The position numbers and the translations under genes are program-made. Source: Haladaptatus sp. QDMS2 (lineage in GTDB: Archaea > Halobacteriota > Halobacteria > Halobacteriales > Halococcaceae). From it: a stretch of DNA of 64,000 bases. Positions 41,905-51,124 of this stretch are shown piece after piece. Where the stretch lies: contig NZ_CP119792.1 of assembly GCF_029338295.1 (NCBI RefSeq), positions 1 through 64,000 on the forward strand, read 5' to 3'. Position 1 is the stretch's first letter. Every line of letters starts with the position of its first letter. A model generated the notes under the pieces. That model ran no database searches. It worked only from the letters and a program-made list of their open reading frames with translations, and had not been told where the DNA came from.

Positions 41905-43300
41905 ACAATCAACTTCCCCGGCCTGAAGGCCGGCGTTTGTCGGTGAACTCCCGGTCTGTCCGTCGCTTACGCGTCGGCGGGCGAAAAGCGCCCGTTCCCG
42001 TTCAGCGTTCCCGACTTTAGGGCGAGTTGATTGGTCGCCCCTCCGACCGAAGGCTTCTGCTTCGACCGGAGTTGTCTGGTTGCGATGTTCTTCGCTGCGT
42101 TGTAATCGGCATGAACCGCGTAGCCACACTTCCGGCACTCGAACTCCGCGCCTGCCCGATTTTCTTCGAGTGTCGTCCCGCACTTCGAACACCGCTGAGA
42201 CGTGTACGCAGGGTTCACCTGCTGGGTTCGAATCCCGAACGCTTTGGCCTTGTACTCGACATACTCAACCAGCGTCCGGAATGCCCAGCCGTGGAACGCC
42301 TTTGCGCCGGGTAGTCGGTCCCGAATGTCGGTCAAGTCTTCGAAGGCGATGACCACACAGTCGTGTGCTATCGCCTCTTGGACGATAGCCTTCGAGATGG
42401 TGTGCAGCACGTCGGTGTTCCAGCGATGCTCGCGGTCGCCCATCGACTGGATTGTGCGGTGTGCCGATTCCGTGCCGGTCTGTTGCAACGACCCACGGAC
42501 GCGCTCGTACTCGACTCGGCGATGGTTGAACAGCCCACCCGAGTAGAACTCCCCCGTACTCGTGACAGCGATGTTGTTCACACCTACATCGACGCCGAGA
42601 ACCGTTCCGTTCTCGGCCTCTCCCAACTCCGTCTCCGGTTCGTCGCGTTCGACCGTGATGTGAAGGTAGTACTCGCCGTCGTCGCGGTCGTAGTGGAGTG
42701 TCGCGCCCTTTTGCTCCCACTCGTCCCCAAGATACTCGCGTTGCGGGCAATCTTCATCAGGCGGGTAGATGAACTTGGCACGGACCCGACCGCCGTAGGC
42801 CGCGAGCGTGCAGTAGCCCGGCCCGTCGTCGTCTGTGAAGTACGACACCGCATTTGTGTTGTACGTCACAGTCGGGGCGGTGAACGTCGGTTTGCTGGCG
42901 CGTTTGCCGGTCTTCATCCGTTCGACCGCACTCCGAAGGCTGTCGGCGGCGAGGTTGACCGCACCGATGCACAGGTCGGAGTGCAACTCGGTATCCTCGC
43001 GGACCTGTTTGTAGACGAGTGACTGGAGGCGCGTTCTGGATGTGATAACGTAGCCGTCCGCGTCCCGCTCCCACCCTCGGTCAGCGAACCGTTGGGCGAC
43101 CTCACGGAACGTCAGCATCGTCCGTTTGAGGTCTTCCCGCCGGTCGTCGGGGATGGCGAGTTTGACGCGGGCGGTACGTTTCAATGCCACGTCCCACACG
43201 TGGGGGAGTTGTATTATAAGCATTCGGGAGTTGGCCGACTGTCGGTGGGCGGTTGTGTCGTCCTGTGTCGCATTCCCGCCCGCCGTGAACGGCGGGACTC
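41905..43300 (-). mobile_element. IS1341-type tnpB-only element 2
   Basis: Right end, downstream of tnpB on the minus strand: hairpin GCCGGCCTTCAGGCCGG at about 41926-41943. Left end, upstream of tnpB: hairpin CCCGCCG-TGAA-CGGCGGG at 43279-43296. No tnpA. The guide RNA would be the 3' end of the tnpB transcript, about 41905-42100 (minus). Boundaries approximate. Confidence 0.7.
41967..43223 (-). CDS. tnpB: RNA-guided transposon nuclease TnpB (copy 2)
   Basis: A full-length protein of 418 residues; the true start may be the GTG coding VALKRTARVKLAIPDDRRED (about 43190), since a TATA-like CTTATAATAC lies upstream. RuvC residues are intact: TVLGVDVGVNNIAVTSTGEF (Asp), VVIAFEDLTDIRDRLPGAKA (Glu), YAVHADYNAAKN (Asp). 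Zinc finger CSKCGT...CRKCGY. It belongs to a different IS1341 lineage from the copy at 24.5 kb (different hairpins and N-terminus). Expected to be active. Confidence 0.93.
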   Translation of the reverse strand: MLIIQLPHVWDVALKRTARVKLAIPDDRREDLKRTMLTFREVAQRFADRGWERDADGYVITSRTRLQSLVYKQVREDTELHSDLCIGAVNLAADSLRSAVERMKTGKRASKPTFTAPTVTYNTNAVSYFTDDDGPGYCTLAAYGGRVRAKFIYPPDEDCPQREYLGDEWEQKGATLHYDRDDGEYYLHITVERDEPETELGEAENGTVLGVDVGVNNIAVTSTGEFYSGGLFNHRRVEYERVRGSLQQTGTESAHRTIQSMGDREHRWNTDVLHTISKAIVQEAIAHDCVVIAFEDLTDIRDRLPGAKAFHGWAFRTLVEYVEYKAKAFGIRTQQVNPAYTSQRCSKCGTTLEENRAGAEFECRKCGYAVHADYNAAKNIATRQLRSKQKPSVGGATNQLALKSGTLNGNGRFSPADA

Positions 43301-43472
43301 CCTGCTTGCATTAGGTGGTCATGGCTGTACTACTCATACATCACTCCTCGTGCTAGCTGACCGAGTTAACCACTCATCTCCGAAGACAGTTCAACAAGTT
43401 TATATTCTCTACGTGTGTTACATAAATTGAAGACATTCCTCACGTCGGGAACAACCATTCACTGTCGCAGCT

Positions 43473-43982
43473 ATGACCACTCGTACAACCATCCTCGTCC
43501 CCATCCGCTATCCCTTAACCGAACAAAGTACGCAGACCCTCGCGGCCGCCGCCCGATTGGCTCAAGAAAATGCATCCGCAGAGCTAGTCGTGTTACACGT
43601 CAACCTGTTTCAAACAGGTGACAAAACCCAAACGAGTGAGATCAGCCACGCAATCGCGTCCATCCTTGATGGAACAACCGCATCCGTTCTCACACGGCGC
43701 GGATTCCTCGTCGAGGAAGTCATTCTGGAGGAAGCAGCTCAATCCCATGCAGACATCATCGTGGTTGGCGCGAACCAACGACCCACGTGGCGGAAAGTTC
43801 TGAGCGAACTAACCGGAAACGGCCTTGCTGTCGCTGCGTTCCTCCGAGAGCACGTGAATTCAAACGTAGAAATCATCGAGGTCGACTCGCTTACGGCGGA
43901 CGTTCTCACACCCGCCAAGGATAGCGCTGACCAGCGCACAGAGAATCGACCTCGTGTCGCCCTCACCGCTGAACTCGATTAG
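43473..43982 (+). CDS. universal stress protein (UspA)
   Basis: A 169-residue UspA-type protein: TTILVPIRYPLTEQSTQTLA at the N-terminus, SAELVVLHVNLFQTGDKTQT, then GFLVEEVILEEAAQSHADII and VVGANQRPTWRKVLSELTGN with the nucleotide-binding G-x2-G-x9-G region partly present (VGANQRPTWRKVL). Binds ATP or AMP in related proteins; cytoplasmic stress role. The tail after EIIEVDSL is acidic and probably disordered. Confidence 0.88.
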   Translation: MTTRTTILVPIRYPLTEQSTQTLAAAARLAQENASAELVVLHVNLFQTGDKTQTSEISHAIASILDGTTASVLTRRGFLVEEVILEEAAQSHADIIVVGANQRPTWRKVLSELTGNGLAVAAFLREHVNSNVEIIEVDSLTADVLTPAKDSADQRTENRPRVALTAELD

Positions 43983-44455
43983 ATTCACCTGCAAAATCGC
44001 TCCACTCGAGGTTGTCGACGCCCACTACGATTCTCCATTTCTTTCCAGCAAGCGTTCTCACGGCAAGCGGGTGGGCCGTAACGAACCACCCGTTTAACTG
44101 GACTCGACGCTCACTGACACAGTCGATATTCTGGTGGACTCAGAACGGGCAAGGCCGTCTCGGTCACCCGCGACTACGTCTCCCGAGCACACGGCGCGAA
44201 GCGCCGTGAACGCCCCCGACCCCGTGAGCGGAGCTCCAACGAGTGCAACGAGCGAGAGCACGGAAGACGATCGAAGCGAGTCTTCAGGAGCGAACAGGAG
44301 CAAGCGAGACTGCGTCTCGCGTGGTCGCGGGATGCCGAGCAACGTGCGAGCAGGGCTCTCCCGAGCTAACGGGCGGCGACGCCGCCCGTGAACGGCCGAT
44401 GGCTTTCAGGAATCCTCGCCGGCGCTGGTGTTCGGCGTCGCCACTTGGAGACCGG
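43983..44455. other. GC-rich intergenic region with hairpins
   Basis: About 470 bp, no convincing gene. Two strong hairpins: CACGGCGC-GAA-GCGCCGTG (44190-44208) and ACGGGCGGC-GAC-GCCGCCCGT (44369-44389). They may be element remnants or terminators (the second lies near the end of the minus-strand PIN gene). Confidence 0.5.
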
Positions 44456-45028
44456 TTACGCGTCGAGGCGTTGGAGCAATTGCGTGACGTAGGGGCTGTT
44501 CTCCCAGCTACGATGCGGGCTGATCGTCGTTATCAGCATCCCCGCTTCTTCGTGGCTCATATGCCCGCTCCGAGCGTAATCTACGATGAGCCGCGGCGTC
44601 GGGATGAGCCGCGGCCCCTGCAGCACGGCGTGAATCAGTGGGAAATTCGTCCCGCCGAACTCGTCGGTCAGAAACCCGTCGACGTCGAGGGCGTTCGCGA
44701 GCACGATGCCGTCGGTTTCACCGTCGTCGAGGCCGAACGTCGGTCGCGATTCGGGCGTGTCGGCTCGCTCATAGGGATCGTCGACCGTATAGTGGCCGCG
44801 AGCGGCGAGGACATTGGAGGCTGCAGCGCCATGGATGTCCTGGTACTGAGCCATGTCACGGAGCTCTGCAACGACTTCCGGTGGGACGGCGACGTCACAG
44901 GAGGTGAGGAGATACTGGAGGGGATCCGGAGCGGTGTCGGTGTCGTAGGCTGCGTCGGCTCGTGGGACGGCGAGACTGACCAGCGCACTCGTGTCGGCGA
45001 CGACTGTCCGCAGCCGCGGCCTGCTCAT
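44456..45028 (-). CDS. PIN-domain protein (DUF3368-like toxin)
   Basis: A 190-residue PIN-fold protein: TVVADTSALVSLAVPRADAA carries the first Asp, PPEVVAELRDMA the Glu, LDDGETDGIVLANALDVDGF and LTDEFGGTNFPL the later acidic residues. Longer than VapC and similar to PIN proteins paired with RHH antitoxins. It overlaps the upstream RHH gene by 4 bp, so the two form a TA operon. Intact, expected to be a ribonuclease. Confidence 0.8.
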   Translation of the reverse strand: MSRPRLRTVVADTSALVSLAVPRADAAYDTDTAPDPLQYLLTSCDVAVPPEVVAELRDMAQYQDIHGAAASNVLAARGHYTVDDPYERADTPESRPTFGLDDGETDGIVLANALDVDGFLTDEFGGTNFPLIHAVLQGPRLIPTPRLIVDYARSGHMSHEEAGMLITTISPHRSWENSPYVTQLLQRLDA

Positions 45029-45393
45029 CGCTCGTCGCCGTCCGCGGTATCGACCGAGGTTGCGTCGTCGCCGTAGATGTCGACGTCAGTGGGCGCAGCG
45101 AGATCCAACGGTTCGCCCTCAAGGTCCGCTTTGAGCAGGCGGAGCCGTTGGGCGGTTTCAGCGCCGACCAGCTGCTTGACCGTCTCGAAGTCGAGTTGGT
45201 CGTCGTAGTACTTCGTCGCCACCAGTTCCTGGAACGTCTCGCTGTCGGCGGTCTCTTCGATGTACTCGCGGATCGCTTCGACGAGGAGGTCCGTCCGGTC
45301 CTTGTCGAAGAGTGCCGCAATCGCGTCGAGACGCTCGACGAGATACTCCGGGGACTGGAAGTGGACCCGTCGGGGCTTGTCACTCGCGCTCAT
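45025..45393 (-). CDS. ribbon-helix-helix antitoxin of the PIN pair
   Basis: A 122-residue protein from ATG 45393 (MSASDKPRRVHFQSPEYLVE). RHH region: RVHFQSPEYLVERLDAIAAL, FDKDRTDLLVEAIREYIEET. The C-terminal half is acidic and helical (FQELVATKYYDDQLDFETVK; LGDEP-like tail VDIYGDDATSVDTADGDER). The operator-like palindrome ATGTGCA-agttc-TGCACAT lies just upstream (45397-45415). Coupled to the PIN gene by a 4-bp overlap (ATGA type). Confidence 0.78.
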   Translation of the reverse strand: MSASDKPRRVHFQSPEYLVERLDAIAALFDKDRTDLLVEAIREYIEETADSETFQELVATKYYDDQLDFETVKQLVGAETAQRLRLLKADLEGEPLDLAAPTDVDIYGDDATSVDTADGDER

Positions 45394-45396
45394 TCT

Positions 45397-45415
45397 ATGT
45401 GCAAGTTCTGCACAT
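45397..45415. promoter_or_regulatory. operator palindrome of the RHH antitoxin
   Basis: ATGTGCA-AGTTC-TGCACAT, 4 bp upstream of the start; related half-sites (TGCATGCACATAG, CTTGCACATCG) continue to about 45465, giving a tandem operator as usual for RHH antitoxins. Confidence 0.6.
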
Positions 45416-45493
45416 AGCCGGATAACAATTTCGGTGCATGCACATAGCTTGCACATCGATGCAGGAACAATGGTTGAACGAGCTGGTCAATCG

Positions 45494-45832
45494 CTACTTC
45501 GATATGGCCTCACGAACGAGATGCTCGTCGAGATCTCGCGTCCAGTACGTCGCAGGGCCACCGGGGCTACAGCGTATACAGAGGTGTAGTGTCCCCTCAA
45601 GGTGGCCGAGTTCCACGCGAAATCGCGTGAGCGCTGCGAGCGTGTCGACCACGAGACCACACCCATCGCAGGCGTGGTGATCTCGGTCGTCGGGGTCGGC
45701 CCGGGTTTGGACGGCGCAGTCGACGCAGATCGGATGCGAAACCCGATCGTTTTTGCCCCAGGTGACGGCATTGCCACGTTCCGACCCGGGAAGCGCATCG
45801 CAGAACGCACATCCCGAAAGCGTCTGCTGCAT
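45494..45832 (-). CDS. zinc-finger protein (haloarchaeal, DUF7558-like)
   Basis: A 112-residue protein from ATG 45832 (MQQTLSGCAFCDALPGSERG). Four Cys pairs, all present, suggest two treble-clef or ribbon sites: CAFC, CVDC, CDGC and CIRC, with His in VSHPICVDC and DHHACDGC. The order matches a haloarchaeal zinc-finger family known to me as DUF7558. It lies divergently beside the reductase gene. Function unknown; nucleic-acid or protein binding is likely. Confidence 0.7.
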   Translation of the reverse strand: MQQTLSGCAFCDALPGSERGNAVTWGKNDRVSHPICVDCAVQTRADPDDRDHHACDGCGLVVDTLAALTRFRVELGHLEGTLHLCIRCSPGGPATYWTRDLDEHLVREAISK

Positions 45833-45962
45833 TACTAGCGTCGGTCCCATCCGGGGTCGTGATTGCCTTCGAGAAGGTGCGCAACGTAGGTACATACCGT
45901 CTGATCGGTTTCCGGTCCTTCTGTCGTCCATATTGAATAGACGCGACGACCAAGAGGAGTCC

Positions 45963-46517
45963 ATGGCCAACCTCATCTACGTCATCAACGCATCACTCGA
46001 CGGCTACATCGCCGACGAGAACGGCAACTTCGACTGGTCAGAGCCATCTGCGGACGCGCATGCCTTCTTCAACGACCACCAACGATCAGTCGGCACCTCC
46101 CTTCTCGGCCGTCGCATGTACGAGTCGATGCGGGTGTGGGACGAATTTCTCCTCGACGACCTACCCGATGTACAACGCGAATTCGCCGAGGCGTGGCTGG
46201 ATACCGACAAGGTCGTCTACTCGACCACCCTGGATACCGTGCCGGAGCCGCGGACCCGTCTGGAGCGAACGTTCGACCCCGAAGTGGTACAGCGCATGAA
46301 AGACCAAGCCGACCGCGACCTGTCCATCGGTGGCGCGGGCCTCGCTGGCGAAGCCATCCGGGCAGGGCTGGTCGACCGGTATGTACTGCGCTTGGTCCCG
46401 ACGATCGTCGGTGGGGGAACCCGAGCCCTTCCCGACGCAACCCGGGTTGACCTCACTCTCGACACGACACGTCGGTTCGACGACGGCTCCGTCCTGGTCT
46501 CCTACAGCCTCCGATGA
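45963..46517 (+). CDS. dihydrofolate reductase-like protein (RibD C-terminal domain)
   Basis: A 184-residue protein of the RibD_C/DHFR-like fold: MANLIYVINASLDGYIADEN, HQRSVGTSLLGRRMYESMRV, DKVVYSTTLDTVPEPRTRLE and RDLSIGGAGLAGEAIRAGLV end with LRLVPTIVGGGTRAL. These match the family's GGGxxL and the G-G-x-x-L NADPH motif. Typical haloarchaeal members are uncharacterised reductases. Own promoter after the divergent zinc-finger gene. Confidence 0.9.
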   Translation: MANLIYVINASLDGYIADENGNFDWSEPSADAHAFFNDHQRSVGTSLLGRRMYESMRVWDEFLLDDLPDVQREFAEAWLDTDKVVYSTTLDTVPEPRTRLERTFDPEVVQRMKDQADRDLSIGGAGLAGEAIRAGLVDRYVLRLVPTIVGGGTRALPDATRVDLTLDTTRRFDDGSVLVSYSLR

Positions 46518-46597
46518 CCAACTCTCAAAACAGACAGTGGGTTAAATGCGCAAAAACGAGACGTGGTTCAGACACAGCCGCAATACGGGTTTGATTG

Positions 46598-46990
46598 CTA
46601 CGAGTAGGCCTCGTTGAACTCGCGTTCGCGACGCATCAGCTCCTCGACACCGTATTCGAGGATGTCGCGTCCCATCCGAGTCGGGCGATAGTAGGTGTAA
46701 AAGCCTTGGCTGTCAGCGGTCCGTCGCTGACGCTTGTCGACAAGCCCAACATCGACCAATTCGACGAGGTGGTAGTGGAAGTTGTGGGATTCAACGTCGA
46801 CTGCCGATTTGAGGTCAGTCGCACTCAACTCGTCGTTGGCAACGAGTGTTCGCAGGATACGAAACCGCGTTGGATGGCCAATTGCCTGTTGCATCGCGAG
46901 GTATTCTTCGAGAGTCAAGCCACTCTCCTCGGGGAGCGGTGGCTCCGGTTTTCGCACCTCGTTTGTCGAGCGGCGGTCGCGTTCGGCCAT
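46598..46990 (-). CDS. ArsR-like winged-helix regulator
   Basis: A 130-residue protein: EEYLAMQQAIGHPTRFRILR, then TLVANDELSATDLKSAVDVE and SHNFHYHLVELVDVGLVDKR. The wing and C-terminal helix (TYYRPTRMGRDILEYGVEEL) are typical of ArsR-type haloarchaeal repressors without visible metal-binding Cys. Convergent with the reductase; monocistronic. Confidence 0.78.
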   Translation of the reverse strand: MAERDRRSTNEVRKPEPPLPEESGLTLEEYLAMQQAIGHPTRFRILRTLVANDELSATDLKSAVDVESHNFHYHLVELVDVGLVDKRQRRTADSQGFYTYYRPTRMGRDILEYGVEELMRREREFNEAYS

Positions 46991-47499
46991 TTATTTCTCT
47001 CCGGATGAGACGTATATTGCCTTGCACTTATTCGTATCCTGCTACTTAGCCGATATTGCGCGTAGTTTTGTACTCACCTACAGAATGAAAAACTCCACAG
47101 CTCACGTATTTCCGTACTTCTCGGCCTTTGCAGTGCGTGAAATGCAGACGAGATACTGTTCACGCAATGACGGCCTTCTTCGTTGGCCACCCCACCAATC
47201 TGCCGACGCGTACACGCGAATCGTCGGACGGTTGCTGTCGCTGCACGAGACAGTCGAGGACATCGACGAGCAGTACGAGACGTGGATTTGACGGCTGACG
47301 GTCGTTGAATCGTTCCTCAGTTTCTATCGGTCGGCTTGCTCACCTGCCTTCAATTGGTACTCTATCCCGGATCCTCCGCTTTCTCTTTGAGTACCGCAGG
47401 GAACAGCAACGGTTAGTCCTCCACCATGTGCGCTCCTTGAGGGTGTGTGGTTGCATTCAAGGTGAGTACATGGAAGTTATATACCCCTCTCGAACCTAC
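46991..47499. other. intergenic region with uncertain plus-strand frame
   Basis: A plus-strand frame ending at 47291 contains DGLLRWPPHQSADAYTRIVG then RLLSLHETVEDIDEQYETWI, which looks partly coding but lacks a clear start and overlaps the ArsR gene. It may be a fragment; I do not recognise it. Confidence 0.3.
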
Positions 47500-47528
47500 G
47501 TATGAATTTACAATAGTTAAATTCATAC
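47500..47528. promoter_or_regulatory. perfect 11-bp inverted repeat upstream of the second Fic gene
   Basis: GTATGAATTTA-CAATAGT-TAAATTCATAC, 28 bp before the ATG at 47557 and AT-rich, overlapping the expected promoter. A binding site for the C-terminal winged helix of the Fic protein itself is likely. Confidence 0.6.
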
Positions 47529-47556
47529 ATGGGCGGGTTGTAGATGATATGCATGC

Positions 47557-48738
47557 ATGAAACAAGGTGATTTGAATGAGGGCGCACCAGGGAAGCTTGT
47601 TGCATACGGGAGAGAATCCTATTACAAACCAGACTCACTCCCACCGAGCAAGAACCTAGAGTTCGATGCGGAGTTCTATGCGTTACTCGCTGATGCCACA
47701 TTTTGGCTCGGGAAGCTCAACGGCATCAGTCTCAACCTCGAATTTCCACCAGTGCTCTACACGTCGCTGCTCAGAAAAGAAGCGATGGAGTCCACTGAAA
47801 TCGAAGGCGCCAACATTGATTTCAATGCGCTCTACAGCCTCGAAACACGGGTATTTGATACTAAATCGGACGACCAGATGTCACCACACAAGGCGTCATC
47901 GAGGAGCACGAAGGACACGCGCGAAGTGTTGAATTACGAGCAAGCAGTGAAAGACGGTATTCTAGCGCTCGACGATAACCAAACGCTGACTGTTGACCTT
48001 TTGCACTCGCTTCATACGACGTTGCTTTCTGGTGTTCCTGACGACCGTATCGATACGGACACCATTGGTGCATACAAAACAATCCCGAACCACCTCGGGG
48101 ATTTCTTTCCACCCGGTCCGGGCGCTGTAGAGGGACTGATGGATACACTCATCACTTACTACCGGACAGGAGGTATCTATCACCCGCTCATCGACATCGC
48201 TCTGTTCCACTACCAGTTCGAAACCATCCACCCGTATGGGGATGGAAACGGACGTCTCGGCCGCTTACTGATAACGCTCCAGCTCTACGACCACGGATAT
48301 CTCCACCATCCAAATCTCTATCTGAGTGAATATTTTAACCGGAACAAACCTGCGTATGTCGACCGTCTCACCGCGGTTCGGATGCGTGGTGATTGGGAGG
48401 CCTGGGTACGGTTCGTTATCGAGGGAATCGCGAAACAGGCTGAGGAGTCTGTGCTGCGAACCCAGGCATTAGACGAGCTCAGGCGGCGGTACGAAGCGGA
48501 GTACGGTGGGAAATCGTACACGAAAAACCAGCTTGCCTGTAACTTGTTCGAGCAACCCTATCTCACGGCGAAGACCGTTATGCGGTTATTTGATGTTAAG
48601 CAATCAACGGCGTCTCGAGCGATCGCGGCACTTCAGGACGATGGCGTGCTCGAAGAGGTCACGGGGAACGCACGAAACAAGGAGTATCGCGCCAAGGAAA
48701 TCTTCGATATCCTGGAGGAACCACCGCGAACCTACTAG
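47557..48738 (+). CDS. Fic family protein with C-terminal winged helix (copy 2)
   Basis: A 393-residue Fic-HTH protein. Catalytic motif HPYGDGNGRLGRLL is intact (HPx[FY]xDGNGRxxR), the N-terminal STEIEGANIDFNALYSLE contains the inhibitory (S/T)xxxE(G/N) motif and LLHSLHTTLLSGVPDD follows. The C-terminal winged helix reads QPYLTAKTVMRLFDVKQSTA, ASRAIAALQDDGVLEEVTGN. Paralogue of 13632-14777, same length and domain order but different N-terminus. The perfect palindrome before it suggests autoregulation. Confidence 0.9.
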   Translation: MKQGDLNEGAPGKLVAYGRESYYKPDSLPPSKNLEFDAEFYALLADATFWLGKLNGISLNLEFPPVLYTSLLRKEAMESTEIEGANIDFNALYSLETRVFDTKSDDQMSPHKASSRSTKDTREVLNYEQAVKDGILALDDNQTLTVDLLHSLHTTLLSGVPDDRIDTDTIGAYKTIPNHLGDFFPPGPGAVEGLMDTLITYYRTGGIYHPLIDIALFHYQFETIHPYGDGNGRLGRLLITLQLYDHGYLHHPNLYLSEYFNRNKPAYVDRLTAVRMRGDWEAWVRFVIEGIAKQAEESVLRTQALDELRRRYEAEYGGKSYTKNQLACNLFEQPYLTAKTVMRLFDVKQSTASRAIAALQDDGVLEEVTGNARNKEYRAKEIFDILEEPPRTY

Positions 48739-49032
48739 CCCTCCAGCACTGGTCTGAGTGTGTGCCAAACTCAGTTCTCACATATCGAACGGAGAACTCT
48801 AGGGCGCACAGTGCAGAAAACCGAACTCCTCGAATCTCTGGTTCAACAGTACTGTCAGTCGTTCTTCTCTAGATGTTTGTTGATTAATTCACAAATAGTA
48901 TCCTGATAATTCTGGAAACTAGCAGCTCCGTAAGTTAATATAGAATGACGGAAGATGGTATTCTGTAACACAGTCGCCGGCCGAGTCGTCTCTTGATTGC
49001 GGGATTGAGGCCGTTTGTTGGTGGCGTTAGTG
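48739..49032. promoter_or_regulatory. presumed promoter region of the transfer operon
   Basis: 290 bp. An AT-rich stretch (TAAGTTAATATAGAATGACG, about 48930-48949) fits a TATA region for the plus-strand operon starting near 49033. No repeats seen. Confidence 0.4.
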
Positions 49033-49452
49033 ATGACCATGTCTGCAGAAAACACCAGGGCCACGATTTCGGCCCGCTCAAAGACCAGTCGCACCGTCTC
49101 GGTTACCGCTTGCCGTATCGCTACGCTCTCGCTTGCGTTATTCAGTATCGTCGCTGTCGACCCTGTCGCTGCCCAATCCACGGGGCAGGCCTTCTGCGGG
49201 ACGAGCATGGCCCAGACCGTCAAGAACGTCTTCATGCTCATTCAGTTTGGGGGCCCGCTCATCGGCGGCGTCATCGCGCTCGGAGCGACCGTTGCGATAC
49301 CCATCGTTCGCCGAGTGGATACGAAACGCGAGCTCAAAGAGGCGCGTACGCAGGCCGTCATCTGGGGTATCGTGGTGGCTCCCCTCGGGACGGCCATCGT
49401 GCAGTTCCTGCTCAACAACGTCGTCGCAGGTGGCGCAAGTTGCGCGTTCTGA
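49033..49452 (+). CDS. VirB2/TrbC-like small membrane protein
   Basis: A 139-residue protein from ATG 49033 (a second ATG lies at 49039). A signal-like N-terminal helix (CRIATLSLALFSIVAVDPVA) with AAQ at its end is followed by QTVKNVFMLIQFGGPLIGGV, IALGATVAIPIVRR and TQAVIWGIVVAPLGTAIVQF. Signal peptide plus two hydrophobic segments and about 100 mature residues match VirB2-type pilins of archaeal transfer systems. First gene of a six-gene plus-strand operon ending in VirB4. Pilin role inferred from layout. Confidence 0.6.
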   Translation: MTMSAENTRATISARSKTSRTVSVTACRIATLSLALFSIVAVDPVAAQSTGQAFCGTSMAQTVKNVFMLIQFGGPLIGGVIALGATVAIPIVRRVDTKRELKEARTQAVIWGIVVAPLGTAIVQFLLNNVVAGGASCAF

Positions 49453-51122
49453 GCACGAACGCGGGTCGCCTTTGTATCGTCCTGGCCGCCGTCTTCGCGA
49501 CGTCGCTTACGACCACGCTTTCGGTTGGTGCACCCGCAAACGAGACCGACCACGGCCTGAGTGAAGCGACCTTTCACACGCTGTGGTCGGGAGACGTAGA
49601 CAACACGAACGCCAGTGCCGTCGAGAATCTCACTGGCGATTCACCAGCGGAGATGCGTGAGCTGGCCGCGATGACTGACATCCCGTTTAACGCCCCACCG
49701 AAAGCCGTCGAGCAGTGGAATCGAGGCGACCTGCAGGACTTCCCGGAGACAGATGCAGGCACGTCGATTCACCCTCCGAACGCCACGCTCGCAGATAGCG
49801 TGTTCATCAAGGACGCATACGTCGAGGTGTTCGCCGTACAACCCTCGACTCGCGCCCGTCTCTTACCAGAGGACCGGCCCCTGTACGTTGCGCCGAACGG
49901 GAGCGTCCTCGCGACTATCGACTATCGCGTACAGCGCACGATGCTTGACGAAGCGAGTGGCGAGCGAACCGACGCCCAGTTACTCGACCACCGAATCGTC
50001 GAGACACGACTGCTCGTAGATGATGAACTCGAAACCACCACAGTAGGGAGCCATACACCTACCCTGTCCTACGAGTCGCTTTCAGACTACGCTGGAGACG
50101 AGCACACGCTCACCGTCGAAGCGGACATCGCCGTCGAACTCTCCCCACATTCGAAGGCGTGTTCTGGAGAGTCGTGCAGCGTTCGCACGGAGACGCTCAC
50201 CGTCCGAGACGAACTTCAGGTCACGGAATACGACCTCAGCGTTGCCGGGTATCGCGGCGTGTATCCAAACGGCGACCTCGGCCTGTACGTCGGGAAGAAT
50301 CACCCGTGGCTGGGCTACTCCCTTCCGAACGGCGAGGTGAACGGCGTGTGGCGGTTTTACTCAGCCCGCGATAGCGAGTGGGACACGCTCGTATCGAGTA
50401 CTGAGGACGGCGACACCGAACGCAACTCCTCGCTCCAGCCCCTCCAGGTGAACGCCTATCCGATGGAGACGGGACCAACGGCGGCTCCCCGAGATACCGT
50501 CACGATTCAGGGAACGTACGGCGCGGAAACGACGCCACCCACGCTTCCCGAGCATGTGCATCTCGACGTCCTGACCGAACCCTACACGGCGAGTTACGCG
50601 CTCACCACGCGAACTAAAACAGCCGACCATACACTCAGAAATGTCACTGCCCATGGCCTCGTGCGAGGTGTCGAAACCCGCCTCAACGAGGGGACGTTCA
50701 TCGACATTCCGATTCACAAGAGCAACCTCTCGCTGTCGGTGGTGAACACGACGGCAAAGACGGTCACCGTCGAAGCCACGCTTCGGGATGCACAGACGGA
50801 CGAGCCAATCGCGACCGACGAGCGTGAAGGTTCGCTCGTCATCGCGGGCGAACGGGTGAACACGAGCGACGATGGGACAGTAACGCACACACTTCCTCGC
50901 AATGCAGGGAGCGTTTCAGCTCGGTTCGACCCGGGTCGGTGGTGGGTCGATGGTTCCGGGTTCACGTCCGATTCAGCAGTCGTCTACGTCGGTGGTGGCC
51001 CACTCGCATTCCTCACCACTCTCTACCGGATTGGCGTGCCCGTCTCTACGTTCCTGTTCGCCGTGTTCATCATCGACCGATTCACCGGATGGCGTATCTG
51101 GCCACCGTGGCGGGGGCTGTGA
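49440..51122 (+). CDS. large surface protein of the transfer operon
   Basis: A 560-residue protein. The likely start is TTG 49440, overlapping the previous stop by 13 bp; no ATG or GTG is better placed. Signal segment RLCIVLAAVFATSLTTTLSV, then a long beta-rich, Thr/Asp-rich ectodomain (TLTVEADIAVELSPHSKACS; ADHTLRNVTAHGLVRGVETR) with many N-x-S/T glycosylation sites, and a C-terminal membrane anchor LYRIGVPVSTFLFAVFIIDR. Type I surface protein, possibly an adhesin for mating contact. Two Cys pairs (CSGESC) may form a disulfide. Confidence 0.65.
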   Translation: MRVLSTNAGRLCIVLAAVFATSLTTTLSVGAPANETDHGLSEATFHTLWSGDVDNTNASAVENLTGDSPAEMRELAAMTDIPFNAPPKAVEQWNRGDLQDFPETDAGTSIHPPNATLADSVFIKDAYVEVFAVQPSTRARLLPEDRPLYVAPNGSVLATIDYRVQRTMLDEASGERTDAQLLDHRIVETRLLVDDELETTTVGSHTPTLSYESLSDYAGDEHTLTVEADIAVELSPHSKACSGESCSVRTETLTVRDELQVTEYDLSVAGYRGVYPNGDLGLYVGKNHPWLGYSLPNGEVNGVWRFYSARDSEWDTLVSSTEDGDTERNSSLQPLQVNAYPMETGPTAAPRDTVTIQGTYGAETTPPTLPEHVHLDVLTEPYTASYALTTRTKTADHTLRNVTAHGLVRGVETRLNEGTFIDIPIHKSNLSLSVVNTTAKTVTVEATLRDAQTDEPIATDEREGSLVIAGERVNTSDDGTVTHTLPRNAGSVSARFDPGRWWVDGSGFTSDSAVVYVGGGPLAFLTTLYRIGVPVSTFLFAVFIIDRFTGWRIWPPWRGL

Positions 51123-51124
51123 GG

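Noticed and set aside
46782..47291. Plus-strand frame overlapping the ArsR-like gene
   Set aside because: Most of it is antisense to a clear regulator; only the final 50 residues look coding and no start is evident.
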